Positions 1 through 13,867 of a stretch of 64,000 nucleotides of DNA are shown piece after piece. Made by a program: the position numbers and the translations under genes. This DNA is from Bolinopsis microptera (Eukaryota; Ctenophora; Tentaculata; Lobata; Bolinopsidae). The stretch is taken from the NCBI RefSeq assembly GCF_026151205.1, contig NC_087074.1:15124667-15188666 (forward strand). The letters run 5' to 3'. How positions within the stretch are numbered: the first letter of the stretch is position 1; each line of letters begins with the position of its first letter. The notes under the pieces were generated by a model. The model saw only the letters and a list, made by a program, of their open reading frames with translations, searched no databases and had not been told where the DNA came from.

Positions 1-2480
1 ACATTAAAGAGGCTTTATAAAATCAAAACGCATTCCGTTTTAATAATAAGTTCAAAGTCTATAAATTAGTACTTGGCAAATATATTCTAATTCTATAGAA
101 AAATTGCTATATTTTCAACAATCATATGTGTGCGTTACTCTTGGTATCTGATTTTTAACGCAAAATATATTAACTTGATGCTTTAAATTCCGTTTATAAT
201 TGAATCATAATAAAGAAGAAAACTTCCCATAATAATTCCCGTGAACACAGTTTAATAATAGTGCATATAGTTGATAAACAGTTTCTTTTTTAATGAATAG
301 TAGATAAACAGTGTGAACCTAGTGTAAACAGTGTGAACAGAACTCAATTAATAATATTGTATAATTGATAATAAGTGTAGTAATTGATAATTGATACGTG
401 GTTTCCCTTTACATTGAATGTTTAAAGAGTTACAGCGAAGTAACTAAAGAATAATTCTGCTATTTTTTGTTCTCTAAGGTTCTTCAATCTTCTGGATAGT
501 ATAGAGTCTATACTATAGACTTATAGACCTGCTCGAACTTTCCATTTTATATCATTTTATATATCACACATTGCAGGAATGGCACTGGTGAACAGGGCAA
601 CTTTTTGTTCACGAATTTAAAGAAAATTAGCACCGTACGAACCGCACAGACTATCATGACACGGGTTTACAGAAATCTAAAAATATTATCCGTCAGTAGC
701 TGCCTTAATTCGAGTATATCAGGGTATTTTGGGTAACATCAGCGCACGGAGAGAATATTTCTAAAGCAATTTCGTGTACATATATTACTACTGTTTAGCC
801 TGGTTCAATTGTTTAATTAAAAAAGAGGGATAACGCATTACACAATCAGAACGCATTAAAATTATGCATCAGCCAAAATATATAAAACATCTGGATACTC
901 AAAGAGGGAGACGGTGGAATTGGGCATTTTATGTTGCATACAAATAGCTGTCGTGAAATATAGAAACCGTTTAATGTTTTTTACGGTCACATAATAGTCG
1001 GTTTAACGCCATTTAAAAACCGTTCTGGACGCCATTTAAAAACAGTTCTGTCTATAAAACTGTTGTTATTCGTGGGACAAAAACGAATACTTTAAAATCG
1101 TAAAACTTAAAACTCAGGGTTACAACAGCTTGGCAAAGTATCGTCTAAAAGTTTTAAAAACATGCGCTTATTGCGCAGTACCCTCAATCTCGTGAGTGAA
1201 GTAGGAGACAGCCGCAAAATGAACTGCATCACGGTACACATCACGATATTCCCTCATATGAGGAGGGACCTAGCGGCGGATAGCGGCGGCTATCGGCGGC
1301 TAGCGACGGCTGGCGGCGACAACCGCTCAGAGCCACACCCTTACCCATAGGCCATAGGGCGAGGCATTGGCACGTTCAGACTTTTTACATGTTATGAACT
1401 TTATACTATGGAGCTAAAAAATTTTCTGTTATAGTAATTCTTGCGCAGTGGTATTTTTCATCCGTCCCACTGCTGAAATGTGACGGCTCTCTTATATCCA
1501 CTCAATGGCGCTAATCTATTGATGACAAGGTCACCGGTTAGGAGACCGCCACTGGTAGCATGCAATAGGCGTCAATTAAGCTACTGGTCAATTATCATTT
1601 TAGTTCGTGGCAGTCTCAATACTATTAGCGAGACAAACATTCGGTTCTAATGAATACATTGCTTCAAATTGATAACGTTATCGCAGAAGTTACCCCAATA
1701 TTGGTATACAAAGTGTGGAGACGTGTGATGGACAGTTAAGCAGCTAGACAGCAACCTGGTGTTGATGTCCAGGCTTTTAAAATTTGATCCGTATTGTTTA
1801 ATGTTTTGTAAATTATTCAATGCTTTTTATTTCAAACGGTTGCCTATTCAAATAAATATTCAGAGAGTTCGCATTCACTCAACAAATAGCCAAAGCTGGA
1901 TGTGGCTGGAGAGTCCCAACCCAACAGTCATTATACGGCAAATAAACAAAGTACTTAATGAAGGTACACAGGGTACACAATATAAGGGCAGGGTCGATGT
2001 TTATGTTACATCAAGAAAAGTGGATTCGAAACAACAGTAAACAGTCAACTCACGTAATCATCCGCTAGCAACTGAGCGACAATAAAGATAGCAATGTTAC
2101 ATTTAGTGTGGGCCCATTGTTTTGAAGTTTCCTAATACATGATGTTGACACTTGTATTGACGATGGAACCTGTATCAATGTGTCATGGGTACATTAAAGT
2201 GGAACAGAACTTGAAGTTTTACTTCCGTTCCAAGTATTGAATGCATAGTTAAAAGAATGCAATTGGAATTTGGAATGACGAAATTCGAGTTTCGACAGAT
2301 ACTTTTGAAGATTCTATTTCTAAATCAAACATGTAGAAAGTCTGGAAATATTTGACATCTCAAATTTCCAAGTTCGAAATATCAAATAAACTAAAATTAA
2401 GCGGTATTACTAAACACTGAACAGTACAAAAGAGGCCGGCGTTGCAACAGCTGTGCTCCTGCAGTAACTAGAAACAACAT
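1..2480. other. intergenic, no gene recognised
   Basis: AT-rich sequence with only short, composition-driven reading frames. A small tandem duplication containing CGCCATTTAAAAAC lies near 1006-1056, and a GC-rich GGCGGCTA-type simple repeat near 1273-1317. Neither looks coding. Confidence 0.6.
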
Positions 2481-2533
2481 TGAAGTGAGAGGTAGACGCG
2501 TGTGGAAACTGGGGTCAAATAATGTGGAGATAA

Positions 2534-3054
2534 AATGTCTCCGTTGCCTGGAGACGGGGTTATGTCTCCGTTACCCGGAGACGGGGTTATGTCTCCGTTA
2601 CCTGGAGACGGGGTTTTTTCTTCGTTACCTGGAGACGGGTCATGTCTCCGTTACCTGGAGACGGGGTTATGTATCCGTTACCTGGAGACATGGCCATGTC
2701 TCCGATACCTGGAGACGAGGTCATGTCTTTGTTACCTGAAGACGAGGTCATGTCTCTGTTACCTGAAGACGAGGTCATGTCTCCGTTACCTGAAGACAGA
2801 GTCATGTCTCCGTTACCTGAAGATGAGGTCATATCTCCGTTACCTGGAGACGGAGTTATGTATCCGTTACCTGGAGACATGGCCATGTCTCCGTTACCTG
2901 GAGACGAGGTCATGTCTCCGTTACCTGAAGACAGAGTCATGTCTCCGTTACCTGAAGACGGGTCATGTCTCCGTTACCTGGAAACGGGGTCATGTCTCCG
3001 TTACCTGAAGACGAGACCGTGCCTCTGTTCTCCGTTACCTGGAGACGATGCCAC
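2534..3054 (+). repeat. 27-bp minisatellite, about 19 units
   Basis: The unit is close to ATGTCTCCGTTACCTGGAGA plus CGGGGTT (27 bp). Each intact unit contains GTCTCC and GGAGAC separated by 7 nt, so it could fold into a 6-bp hairpin. Several units have GAAGAC in place of GGAGAC, which weakens the stem. Because 27 is a multiple of three and the unit has no stop in several frames, long open frames appear on both strands; these are repeat artefacts rather than genes. Confidence 0.9.
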
Positions 3055-3179
3055 GTCTCGGTTAACTAGCCCGCAACATGGCTACAAACCCACAATATAT
3101 ATTCACTACCGGAATTACACTTAAATTTAACACAGACCGTCGGATTGCAGCTTGAATTGCCCTTGCTTTACGAAAGAAT

Positions 3180-3303
3180 TATGGCCACGTGACAAAAAGC
3201 ACCAGAGAGCCAATCAGAGCAGTCGGTCAAAATCAAGAGCCAATCAGAAGCCGCGAAAATGTCATGTGGGACGAAGGAGGCAGAACACGTGTAAAAACAC
3301 GTG
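3180..3303. promoter_or_regulatory. candidate promoter: two CCAAT boxes and three E-boxes
   Basis: Two GAGCCAATCAGA boxes lie about 30 bp apart near 3207 and 3237. CACGTG occurs at 3186-3191, 3286-3291 and 3298-3303. The combination is typical of a CCAAT/E-box promoter, but no coding exon was recognised within several kb downstream, so the target is unknown. Confidence 0.35.
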
Positions 3304-4699
3304 TTGCTTAGTGATAATTAGAAGTATCTTATGTGTTGAACGTATACACTATATGAACAGTAGAATACAATCAGCAGCATGCAACAAAAACCCCACCGAA
3401 TTATATTGCGATACTAATTTTCTAATTCAGGGTTTAAAATGTATAATTTTCCAACAATTTTGCACAGTAACCAAGTCCTGCCTGCCGTCGCTTATCGTTA
3501 AAATAGTGTGGACAGAGATATCATATACTTTTAGTGCCTCCACTAATTAGGTGACACATTTACAAGTGTAAGACAATCCTATTTTCATCTGTTCAAAATA
3601 TTTCAATCAAATTTAGCAGGCGTAAAAGCACGAACATTCTGTCAGCTTATATGTAGACCCGTTAGGCCGAGACAGCGGAGATAGTTAGCGGACAAAAATA
3701 ATTTAGCAGGGTCACGACAATGAATATTTACAGAAACATGGTCTTGGTAAGGATAATGATATACTTATTTCTTATGCTATATATACTTATGTTATGACTT
3801 ATCACTTTATGAAATTACTAGGACAAATTTTTTTGAATTTTCTCACTGTCTGTAACCGTGTTTGTTAAAAAAAACCCAAATTTACGTTTAACCATACAAA
3901 ACAGAGTAGCTCACTCTTCGTATAATAGGTGTTTCAAAACACTTGTTTTGACATTTTAACAAAAAGGAAAGACTGCCAAACGTCCACATTTTTGAAAAAT
4001 TCGAACATACTCCGATACTTTGACTCATACTTTAGTAATATTTAAAATTCGAACATACTCCGATACTGATAGTTGGATTTGTCCGGCTGATCCGATTACA
4101 GTAGACAAGACGCTACCTACTACAGCTGAAGACATGCTTATTATCCATAACATTTAGTCTGGTTTTAAAAATACAGTGCTTTAATACTTGTTATAATGAA
4201 TATTAAATACCTGTCATAATATATACTTTCAACACAACTACTGGGCCCTACTTGGACTTTTAAATTTACTTTGCCTTATAAAAAGGTGTTTAAACTAAAG
4301 TAAACGGTAATAAATAAATATGTATTGGCAACAGAAATTGTAAAAATATTGGAGCTATCAAATTTCGAATGGAAGAAATTTTGTAGCTTAGTTACGGTTT
4401 AATGCCCAAAAGTAAAAATTACGGAATTAAGTTTTGTTTTTGAATCTCGCTGCAGAAACATTGCAACATTCCATAATTAATCACTTTTAATAAGTCAATG
4501 ACTATTTTTAGATCAACTCAGAAGTTTAAAGTTATAACATGCACGTAATCAGCATGAAGCCGATATTATTAACGTTCATTAATAAGACAAAATCTGAAAT
4601 AGCACCAATGAGGGGAATCAGTACAAATGAAGAAATAGCGGGAGCTAATAATACCCTCAATTGTTAGAGATCAAATAAACTACTCAGAGTCCAAGATAC
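3304..4699. other. intergenic, no gene recognised
   Basis: No coding signal. One perfect 24-bp direct repeat (containing TCGAACATACTCCGATACT) at 3996-4019 and 4044-4067 is the only structure noticed. Confidence 0.5.
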
Positions 4700-4979
<280 letters not shown>

Positions 4980-6342
4980 TGGAGGGAACATTAGCAAACG
5001 TATTGAAGTTGAAAGGTCTCTCATTATAATAGATTATTAAGGAAACCCGCGTGAGTCATCGTTACGATTTAACGACAACACGCGACACAACCTCCGGTTG
5101 TCGCACATCCAGCTCAATCTATCATGAACTGTGTTCAAACAGTTTTCTCAAACCTAAGAAAACGCTCCATACCACACAGTAGTTACCCCAAACAGAGAAC
5201 AACGACAAAACACACAAGATAAAAACTGCCAGGTTTGTACGGCAGTTGAAAGAAAGAGTGAAGAGAACCCAGAAAAGTACTGTACGGTAATCAACAACTC
5301 GATTGGTATGAGTTCTCCCAGAGCTGCAGCAACGTGATTTGAACCCGTTACATGGCAGCTTTTACATCCCTGACATTATAAACACTACCTTTTATAAACA
5401 CTGTCTTTTATAAACACTACCTTTTATAAACACTCGCTATAAAAACACTCGCTATGAAAACACTCGCTATGAACATTTTTTATAAAAACACTCTCTATAA
5501 ACTGTAAACACAATCGATATTTCTAAACACTAGCACTAAACATTTGATCGTGTCTTCCCATTAAAACATTCAACGGGTCTCTCTAAGGTTTGCAATAAAG
5601 CTTCGTGCAACGTCTGATATATCAGATAATATGATCTTTAATTTTTCACAGAAAATCACGAGATTACCCTCTAACTATTGACAGTACGAAACTAGCAAAA
5701 TGTTTGCATACGAGGAGTGCATCTGTAACTCACTACACTTATTCGGCTCAGTTTTAAATTTCAATGGAGACCTTATCATAACAGGAGCAAGTAGGTACAC
5801 ATGAATTATGATAATATACAATAATATACACAATACTTTACATAATAATCAATGTGTAATATGATAATATGCGACTTACCATCGAGCTGCTCCAATCTTC
5901 CTTGAGGATACACCTAAGTAAATATATTGTACTTAGCACTAAATAAAATTTAGTAGCAACATGAAATAAAGCTCAAAAAGATTTGAAAAAAAGGAGTTAG
6001 AAAACAAATTTCATCACTAACCATAACTAAACTCTATAACTTGAAAAATAAACACGTGACTTGCCTGTATTTCCAGTCTGATGATAGGGGCTTGTTTACT
6101 CATCTCCTCCGCAGACAGTTCCGAAAACTCCTCAGCTGGGCCTGCCATCTCTTGTCAAGCTAATAGAGATTTAGAAGGTTTAGATTTTAGTACACTTATT
6201 TTCCGACCAATCACTCTCAGTATCGTAAATAGAGATAAACGAACAGTAGAAATTGGTTGGAATTAAGTAACAGCAAAAGCTAGAATGAATTTTTGGAAGC
6301 TACTATATAGAAATAGCTTTATTTTGAGAGAAAAGAATACTT
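4980..6342. other. intergenic; short ATAAACACT repeats
   Basis: No gene recognised. Imperfect repeats of about 17-20 bp with the core TTATAAACACT run from about 5379 to 5500 and decay into CTATGAAAACACTCG. Confidence 0.5.
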
Positions 6343-6350
6343 TTCCGACA

Positions 6351-6639
6351 CAGTGGCGTAACGAAAGGCCCTGCTGACCCCGCTGTGCAGGGGGGCGCCG
6401 TCTTAGGGGGGCGCCAAATCGTCGTTTGAATGTGGGACAATTTCGAAAACTTAGCTAAAGTACTAGCAAAACTGCGCGTTTTGCTCTAGATACACACTTT
6501 TTTAGAGATTTTACCGGCGTATTCTTTAAAATCACCTAATTTGTTCAATTTTAGGGAGGGGCACCAAAAGGGGAGGGGGCGCCAACAGGGGGGCGCTTTT
6601 TTCGGCAGGGGGGCGCCAACAGGCAACGTTACGCCACTG
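6351..6639. mobile_element. hAT-type MITE, 289 bp
   Basis: Perfect 13-bp terminal inverted repeats CAGTGGCGTAACG (6351-6363) and CGTTACGCCACTG (6627-6639). They are flanked by a perfect 8-bp direct duplication TTCCGACA (6343-6350 and 6640-6647). An 8-bp duplication with CAGNGGCG termini is the hallmark of hAT elements. The inside has no coding capacity and holds several GGGGGGCGCC blocks, so it is non-autonomous. The intact duplication suggests a fairly recent insertion. Confidence 0.9.
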
Positions 6640-6708
6640 TTCCGACACCTGAAGCTCTTTTTGGCAGACGATAGAATACCAAACTCTCATAAACACCAAA
6701 ATGTTTGG

Positions 6709-6764
6709 GTGAGGGTAGGGCCGAAGGTGAGAGTAGGGCCGAAGAGGTGAGAGTAGGGCCGAAG
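6709..6764 (+). repeat. three copies of an 18-bp repeat
   Basis: Three near-identical copies of GTGAGAGTAGGGCCGAAG, the first with a single change and the third offset by 2 nt. Confidence 0.8.
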
Positions 6765-6774
6765 GGCGCGGCCA

Positions 6775-7365
6775 GGCTGTTAAATTCGCCAAAATTTCGT
6801 CAAAAAGTACGGCGTATTTAGAGTTCTCAGAAAGTACGCGAATAATTCGCCAATTTACAACTTCAAGTTTTAATTTTTAGGGCTGTTAAATTCGCCAAAA
6901 AATGCGCGGAAAATTCGGTAAAAATGCGGCAGTGGAAACGCGCAGCATTCTCGATTCTATAATCTAGTTGAATATGTGAATTGTGACGTTATACTTCAAA
7001 TCTCAAACTAGAACTTACAAATCTCGACAAATAGACTAGACTGTAGAGGAAATAAAGTAATTTCAAGTATATTAAGAGAAGTTAGTTTACTCCATTGCAT
7101 AACGTCTTCGGGTATGACCTAAATTTAACCCCTTGCGATCTTGGTCAGTACCCACGCTAGTCACTAACCAGTAACCACGCACGTGTTGCGCGCGGGAAGC
7201 ACATGTTTTGGCAATATTCCACCATACAAAGCCAACTTTCGTGAACATTTTGATATGGGCACGTGATTTCCTGTTACCGTATTTTTTTTAAAGTGCGACA
7301 ATTTTCAGAAAAAAATTCGTACGCGAATTTAATTCGAATAATACGTTTAGTGCAAATTTAACAGC
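6775..7365. mobile_element. possible degenerate inverted-repeat element
   Basis: GGCTGTTAAATTCGCCAAAA occurs at 6775-6794 and again, unchanged, at 6881-6900. An inverted copy of its core (GCAAATTTAACAGC, 13 of 14 matching) lies at 7352-7365. This could be the two ends of a roughly 0.6-kb DNA element with a duplicated left end. No target duplication was found, so the call is weak. Confidence 0.35.
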
Positions 7366-10300
7366 ATTGCCGAAGGGGGCCGGGTATAATATTGAAGGAC
7401 TGTAATTGTTCAGAAGTAAATCCCAGGATGGGGGATTCTTCCAAATTCTAAAAATTGGAACAATTTCAAACGAAATGATGAGTATTGAGTATTATATAAT
7501 ACATATGTATACAGACTATACACATGTATACTGACTATGAGATTTTTTTAAATGAGGGGATAGTTAAATGGAGATTTGAGATAGTTGAATTCAAATGCAA
7601 AAGCTGCGATATAATAAGGCGGAAACTAAAAGACATTAAGAGATTAACACGAAAGGGTCGCATGAAATGAGGACGACTGTGTGTACTCACTGGTATTTAA
7701 ACATCAACATTCCACAATGCTTCATCTTATAGGACGTTAGTTAATTCATTGTTCACGCCTTTAATTAACACTTATCAAGAGATTATTAAAACTCTACCGA
7801 GTCTGAACTGATGACTCCTTCCCGACAGAACGCTCATTGCAGTTACTTGTTCTTTAAAAGATGTAAACAAACAATGCCATATAACAAAAGCGAAAGAAAG
7901 ATGTATTTATACATAGTGGTGGAATCTATGGTATGCGGGGCAGGGGAGTAGAGCCGTTATCTGGTGATATTCCGGAATCCGGAGCGTATCCTGTGATGAG
8001 GGATACTTCCAAACTCTAAAAATTGACAAATCTCCAAACGAAATGATGATATCCTGGCCATGAGGGTTTGACGCAATAAGGTCACAAGAAACGGTTCCAA
8101 GTCAAGTATTAGTGGCTAGTATTAGAGGCTAGGAGTACGTCTATAGTTATAGATAAAGGTGATGATGCATATTGTGCTGTTGAACATGCCCCTTCTTCGC
8201 ACGGTAAGGTTTAAACAGAAAAGACGTGAGTAAACAAAATGTCTGTACTCGGCAGAGCTCGACTGGCTTGATCTCATCACTTGATCATAGGTTCTCTCTT
8301 CTGGTTGGTTCTCTTGAGATGTTCTCCCTTTTGATTGGTTTGGTTTTATCACGAGAGCGTTAGAAGCTAGATGGTAGATATTGTTCTGAATCTTTGGGTT
8401 TATTTTTAATGAAAGGGTTTGTACAGTCTGCGTTTTATGATGACTAATTCTACTAGTTAAACTTCAAGTTAAAAGTTTTACACATGTTAACTGTAGTTTA
8501 CCAACGATTAGACTATATTCTGTAAGTTATATTATTGTACACATAACACATGACACCTTAAAATTAAACATACTTTTACATTTTGAAATGATTGCCCTTT
8601 TACAAATCTCGCCTACGGGCACCATATAAATGATAAGAAATGTTTTTATTAGCAGGAGCTTTCACGATACATGTGTATTATATATCGTCTTCACCATGAT
8701 TTGAGAACATTTTGTATCTCTGACATAACATACTGAAGGACGGATACACCACGTCATGTTTATGAGCAGCAGAATATTATGCAATTATACGTAGCAACCC
8801 ATCACGTGACCAGACAATTATAGAATTACGGTACTCGTTAGTTTAGTTGCATTATCCAGTACAACAAGTACTTACCGCACTGTGTTTATTTGCTTGGCCC
8901 TCGTTAGTGGGTTAATATAAACACATTAACAGTTCATTGAGACAGCTCCATGTGTTTGACGGTGTGTTTATCACATAGCTGTGAACTTATAACTTAGTGA
9001 TGCGACACGTTATGCGTACGTGTTTTGGGAGTTAAATTAAAGATATTGTGCAAGTTAAGTTAGGTATAGTGTTAGGTTAAGTTAAGTCGGTTAAATATTA
9101 ATACACTGATTTTGACTTTACTATACACAAGCCCACGTCCCACATTTTAAGGGGTAATCTTTGAGTGTGGTAAAAGGAACACTCCTGACATTTACGTAAA
9201 GAAACGGAAAATTCAAATAAAATAATAAGTCAATAACAAGACATGGTGAAATTAATGAAATATTAATGTATACAAATCTTGTATGCCTTATTATATTGCG
9301 TCACATCATTCAAGAAACTAAACCACCATTAATCCATGTTTACGTAATGTACTAAATTAATATACTAAATAAATATACTCAAATAATATATTAAATTTAC
9401 ATACTAATGGTATACTAACTTGATGCTTCTAACTTGAATCACACGAAATACGAAATATCAAGACACTTTTTATAGTTGTTACGATAACGTCAAACATAAA
9501 CGATGTACAATTGACCCGATAGCAGGTGGTTCACTCCAGACTAGGCCCGCTAAAAGGGAGACCAGATACCTACCGGTAACCAGTACCGGTACCGGTAACC
9601 AGTACCGGTAACCACAGAAAAAAGGGAGATGAATACAAACCAAATGGCACTGTACTACAAGACCATGGTACCAGCTCGTAACTGATTACTAATTGATAAG
9701 ATTTACAAATGACAGGATAATACTCAGTTAGCGGGTAGGCGGGTCAGGTTTCAGTACGTTTACCTAGTCACAAGGCTCATAAACCAATATTAGGTTTAAA
9801 ACATCAAATCATCAAGCTCTCATAGAGCTTCATGATCAGTGATCACGCTGTTTTGGCGAGTGATGTGCGATAACTTAGGTGTTTTTACTGGAACCAGTGT
9901 GGTGTCAAGAATTCTAATATACTATCGGGTGTTCAATGGCATGAAATTATTAGAAAATCCGAGGGACCAAAAGTAATATGTATTTTCAAGGATCCAGATG
10001 AAAAAGGCCGACTTGAAATAGGAGGATATAAAAATAACGGGATAAATAACCCCCAATTTGAAGTTGACAGTTCAATCACATCTCAAACTTTACGATAATT
10101 ACTTAATTAAGAAGATACAAATTGTCCAATTACACACCTAATATTCTACCAATGGGATGAAAGAAGAAATAGAGGGATCACAGAGGGACAAGGAAACGCT
10201 AATTGACCTAGAAGGTGTTGTTCTAAGAGTTGTAAAATAAACATCAATGAAGCTGTAAAACTGCACGTTTGAGGCGACGTGGGACTACCCAAAATGTTTG

Positions 10301-12479
10301 TTTTAACATCTAGTTATCTGAAATTCTATCTCATATCTCACAATTATGCGGAGCCTTTTGTCTGTTCCCAGAGATCACACAGTCTTCAACTCTAATATCT
10401 TAGTCCTACGAGTGTTGTACACTGTATACTGTCACAGTATATTAGCCGCTCTATACTTACACAGTATTACTGTGTAAGTATAGAGCGGCTAATTGTAGTT
10501 GGTTATAATGTAACAGCTAAAGGAGATCCGCTTATAAAACTCGCTTTTGACGGCCAACAACAGGAGTATCACCTTATTAAAGAGATTTGTAACGTTGTAA
10601 TTAGTTTAAGAAGACTTAATTGAGGGTCAAATTGTTTCGCTTGAGAAGATGAAGCTTCCTCGCTGTCCTTCGAGAATTCTTTCGAGACTTTTCTACTTAT
10701 AATAGGTTAAGTCGCAAAATGGCTGTAAAACAACTGAAGCAAAGTCGGTGTATGGTTGGAAAGAAACTGGTTTTAGGAAGTAACCATCGGTTATCATTTT
10801 CCTGTGGTAGAACGAGCTCAGGAAAGGTAATTATTCGTTGAAATTGAATAATAATATCCAACTTAACAACGAGAAATAATATTACAAATTTATAAATGAT
10901 AAATAGCAATCTTCAACAATGCTAGAAAATCTGGTGTGTCTTTGTTCCAGGCTCTGTAAATTATCGAATTATTGGCCGATTCCGAACAACCTTTGATGAT
11001 GATGATCGATCAATAATTTAATCATCTACTGACAGACTCATTGAAACCTCATTATCTAAACTATGTAACGAGGCGATAAGTAAACCTCGATATGATCAGG
11101 GCAAAGAGATCAGGCTCAAGTGCTAAAAATACGAAAGCAGTGCCTAGAAGTAGATACCATCTCATGAAGATGAACCTTGTATATTGTAACTTGATCTGAC
11201 CTCTGTGTTCATCAAGCGATTAAACCACTCATTTTAATCTAGACTTGAAATACTGCACTGCAAATTCACTCGAACTCAGAACTGCTGTCCTGATATGAAC
11301 ACGAGATATAACATCAACTCACTATATTCACTAATGATTACTTTGGATTGCATTTGTTGGCTTTTAATCAACATAACATGAGCATTAAAAGTCGGCTCAC
11401 TTAAACTTGATAAAAGCTTACTCTCCCTAGATATGATAAAACCACAAACTCAAGATAACATCACAGCTAACTAGACGAGTTTCTCTCTAATCATCAAACA
11501 TGAATAACTATAAAAGGAGAGTAGAGGAGCCAACGGACCATCTAACAAGAGTAATTTACACATGGAGTGGAGATCCACCTTTGTGTTTTAAGTCACAACA
11601 GTTCGAATCTTCAATCATACTGCAAAAGGTAAAGCGCTCCACCCTTCCACTATTAAAGATTTTCATTAAGATTTGTGGGACAGAAAAACTCACTACAGTT
11701 TTCAATAAGAAGCGATCTTTAGTATGGCTTTACATGATCGATCGAATAATGATATTCAAATGAAACGTTTTTAAAGCTGCATTTTCCAAAAGCCGAATAA
11801 GGTTTTATCACTTCGGCACCAGTATCTGGTTAATGCAATAAAGATACAAGACACCCAATCTTGGATTGGATTGGAAGCCAATAGACGAAATGAATTGAAA
11901 CGTACAAGATTCGTTCCAGCTTGATAACTTACCAGCTTGATAACTTACTATGCTTGATAACTTACCTAAAACAATCACCCGATTTTTGAGCTGGGCACGT
12001 ATAAGAGAGGGAGATAATTGAAACCGGGTTTCAACAAGGCGGGAACAGGTTGAAAGAGCATATGACATAGGATGTAAATAATTGTAAGGTTGGTAATCAG
12101 TCCTATCCGGATATTACACGTTGGTTATCACCTGGAATAAGATATGATTCAATTAGATATAAACGCTTGATATGAAGTAAACATTGATCTATGTCCACAC
12201 CCAACACTGCAGACGGGATATCGAATAAGAGAAAAGTCAATTTCCATGAAAAGCGCCATTCTCTCTTTCCGCCCTAACAAATACAAATGAGGTCTCGAGG
12301 TAACTATGAACAGCGCCGCCTGACAAACTGATAATGAACACTGCGTGAACTTATAAAATTATTGTCTAAATTTCAAGAGGAATACCAGAGTCCAGAAGTA
12401 AACACCATTAACAAACAGTCGATCGGGACAATGTTACATTCGTATTACAAAACAAACCGCTCAAAACTAGAAACAAGAA
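7366..12479. other. intergenic, scattered repeats
   Basis: No coding exon recognised. A diverged repeat of about 50 bp (core TCCAAAYTCTAAAAATTG followed by CAAACGAAATGATGA) occurs at about 7439-7482 and 8008-8049. ACCGGTA repeats lie at 9571-9614. A perfect palindrome lies at 10441-10493 (listed separately). Other open frames here are short and have no family features. Confidence 0.5.
10441..10493. repeat. perfect 53-nt palindrome
   Basis: A 26-bp arm (10441-10466) and its exact reverse complement (10468-10493) are separated by a single T. The arm begins ATTAGCCGCTCTATACTTAC. It could extrude as a cruciform or be a tiny inverted-repeat element; no target duplication was found. Confidence 0.95.
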
Positions 12480-12907
12480 CTTATCTTTTACACGCGCCTT
12501 CTTGATGGACTGGGACTGTGAGATTGGTGCGCGCCATACCGTCTGAACCAATCAGCGTCTCCGCTCAATTACATTCTATTACGTTACATTTTACACTCGA
12601 TTCATATCATGCGTGTGGGCGGTTTTATCAACCATACTTGGAGTGTGTGCATTACACTTTATCTATATCATCGATCTTCAGTCTTGTGCAATACAGTAAT
12701 TTCAGATGCGATGACTGCCTCGATTTGATGGAAATTTCTCATTTTCTTTTTATATTTCGATAAAAAGTAAAAAACGGTCGTGCTTGAGAGTTTTAGTGAT
12801 TTTGATCATTTTAGATCAAATTTAAGTCCTACTCCGATGACTGTTTAATTTGATAATCTTTGAGAACGAATAGAATCGCGAGAAGGAGACCCTTTACAGG
12901 ACCACAG
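12480..12907 (+). promoter_or_regulatory. candidate promoter and 5' untranslated exon of SLC4A11
   Basis: A CCAAT box (GAACCAATCAGCG) lies near 12546. About 360 bp downstream is a consensus 5' splice site, ACCACAG then GTAAGC, with GT at 12908-12909. The first coding exon of SLC4A11 has an acceptor-like CTCCACAG ending at 17518, two bases before its ATG. A non-coding first exon here, joined over a 4.6-kb intron, is therefore possible. This is inference; the intron would contain the mariner copy and two short elements. Confidence 0.35.
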
Positions 12908-12909
12908 GT

Positions 12910-13858
12910 AAGCTTTATCGTTATTGAATATGTGTATGCTCTTAAAATCTTATTCACATTGATATCCAAGGCAACATTTCACCCAATTATTATGTGTTGG
13001 TTAGATAGGTTATATTAGTCAGTAATTTTTATCCTGAACTAAAATTTTGGTGCAATGTCTTCTTTCAAAAATTGCTGTTTTACCTTTTTATACATTTTTC
13101 AGTTTGTTAAGTATTTACCCTAATGTCGACTAATTCAAATTCTTCAACATTTCATTGAATTTTCTATTGTTTTAATATAACTGTTCTTCTCCCTGGCTAG
13201 TTATGTAATTTGTTTACCAATATACCACCTTACAAGTTACACAAAAGAATAAAGAATATTTTTGAATTAATAACAAATTAAATTACTCTTAGAAAGCAAA
13301 AAAGAAAGCAAAATTGTAAATTCCTGCTATTCCCTATTACGTACGTAAGCAAAAATTATAATTTTCATAAGAAATACGATGTCTTGCTATATTTCTTAGT
13401 AATTCAAACTTGTAATTAAAATAAACTTGAAAATAAAAGGAAAGCAAAATTATACGATTAAATCATTTTCCTCATCAAAAATTACCATTTACACTGCATA
13501 TTTACACTGCATATTTACACTGCATAAGCAGTAATAGAACTCGAAATTTAGTTCGAATATCAAAGTTATAAAGTTTTAAAATGGGAGAGGGGCGTTGACG
13601 TATAATTATATACTTGCAGAATATGCTTCCGTGAAACGTGGGGGTTTCCCAAAGCTTACCATGGCTTACGAAGGGGTACAAATGGCCAAGGTCTGGCTTA
13701 CGTAATAAGGTAATAAATTAACGATACCTTGTAGAATTTACTGCAAGTTACAGATTAAGATCATATTATACTTTCAACTTTTGCACGCAGTAAAGAATCC
13801 TAAATATTTTTTAAGTTTTATCTGATCCGGTACTAGCTATAGCTCATGGCAAACGACT
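12910..13858. other. non-coding, no gene recognised
   Basis: AT-rich. Three copies of a 14-bp repeat (TTTACACTGCATA core) lie at about 13488-13527. Nothing coding was seen. Confidence 0.5.
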
Positions 13859-13867
13859 ACAATTACT

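Noticed and set aside
2485-3124. Overlapping long open frames on both strands
   Set aside because: They are translations of a 27-bp minisatellite whose length is a multiple of three.
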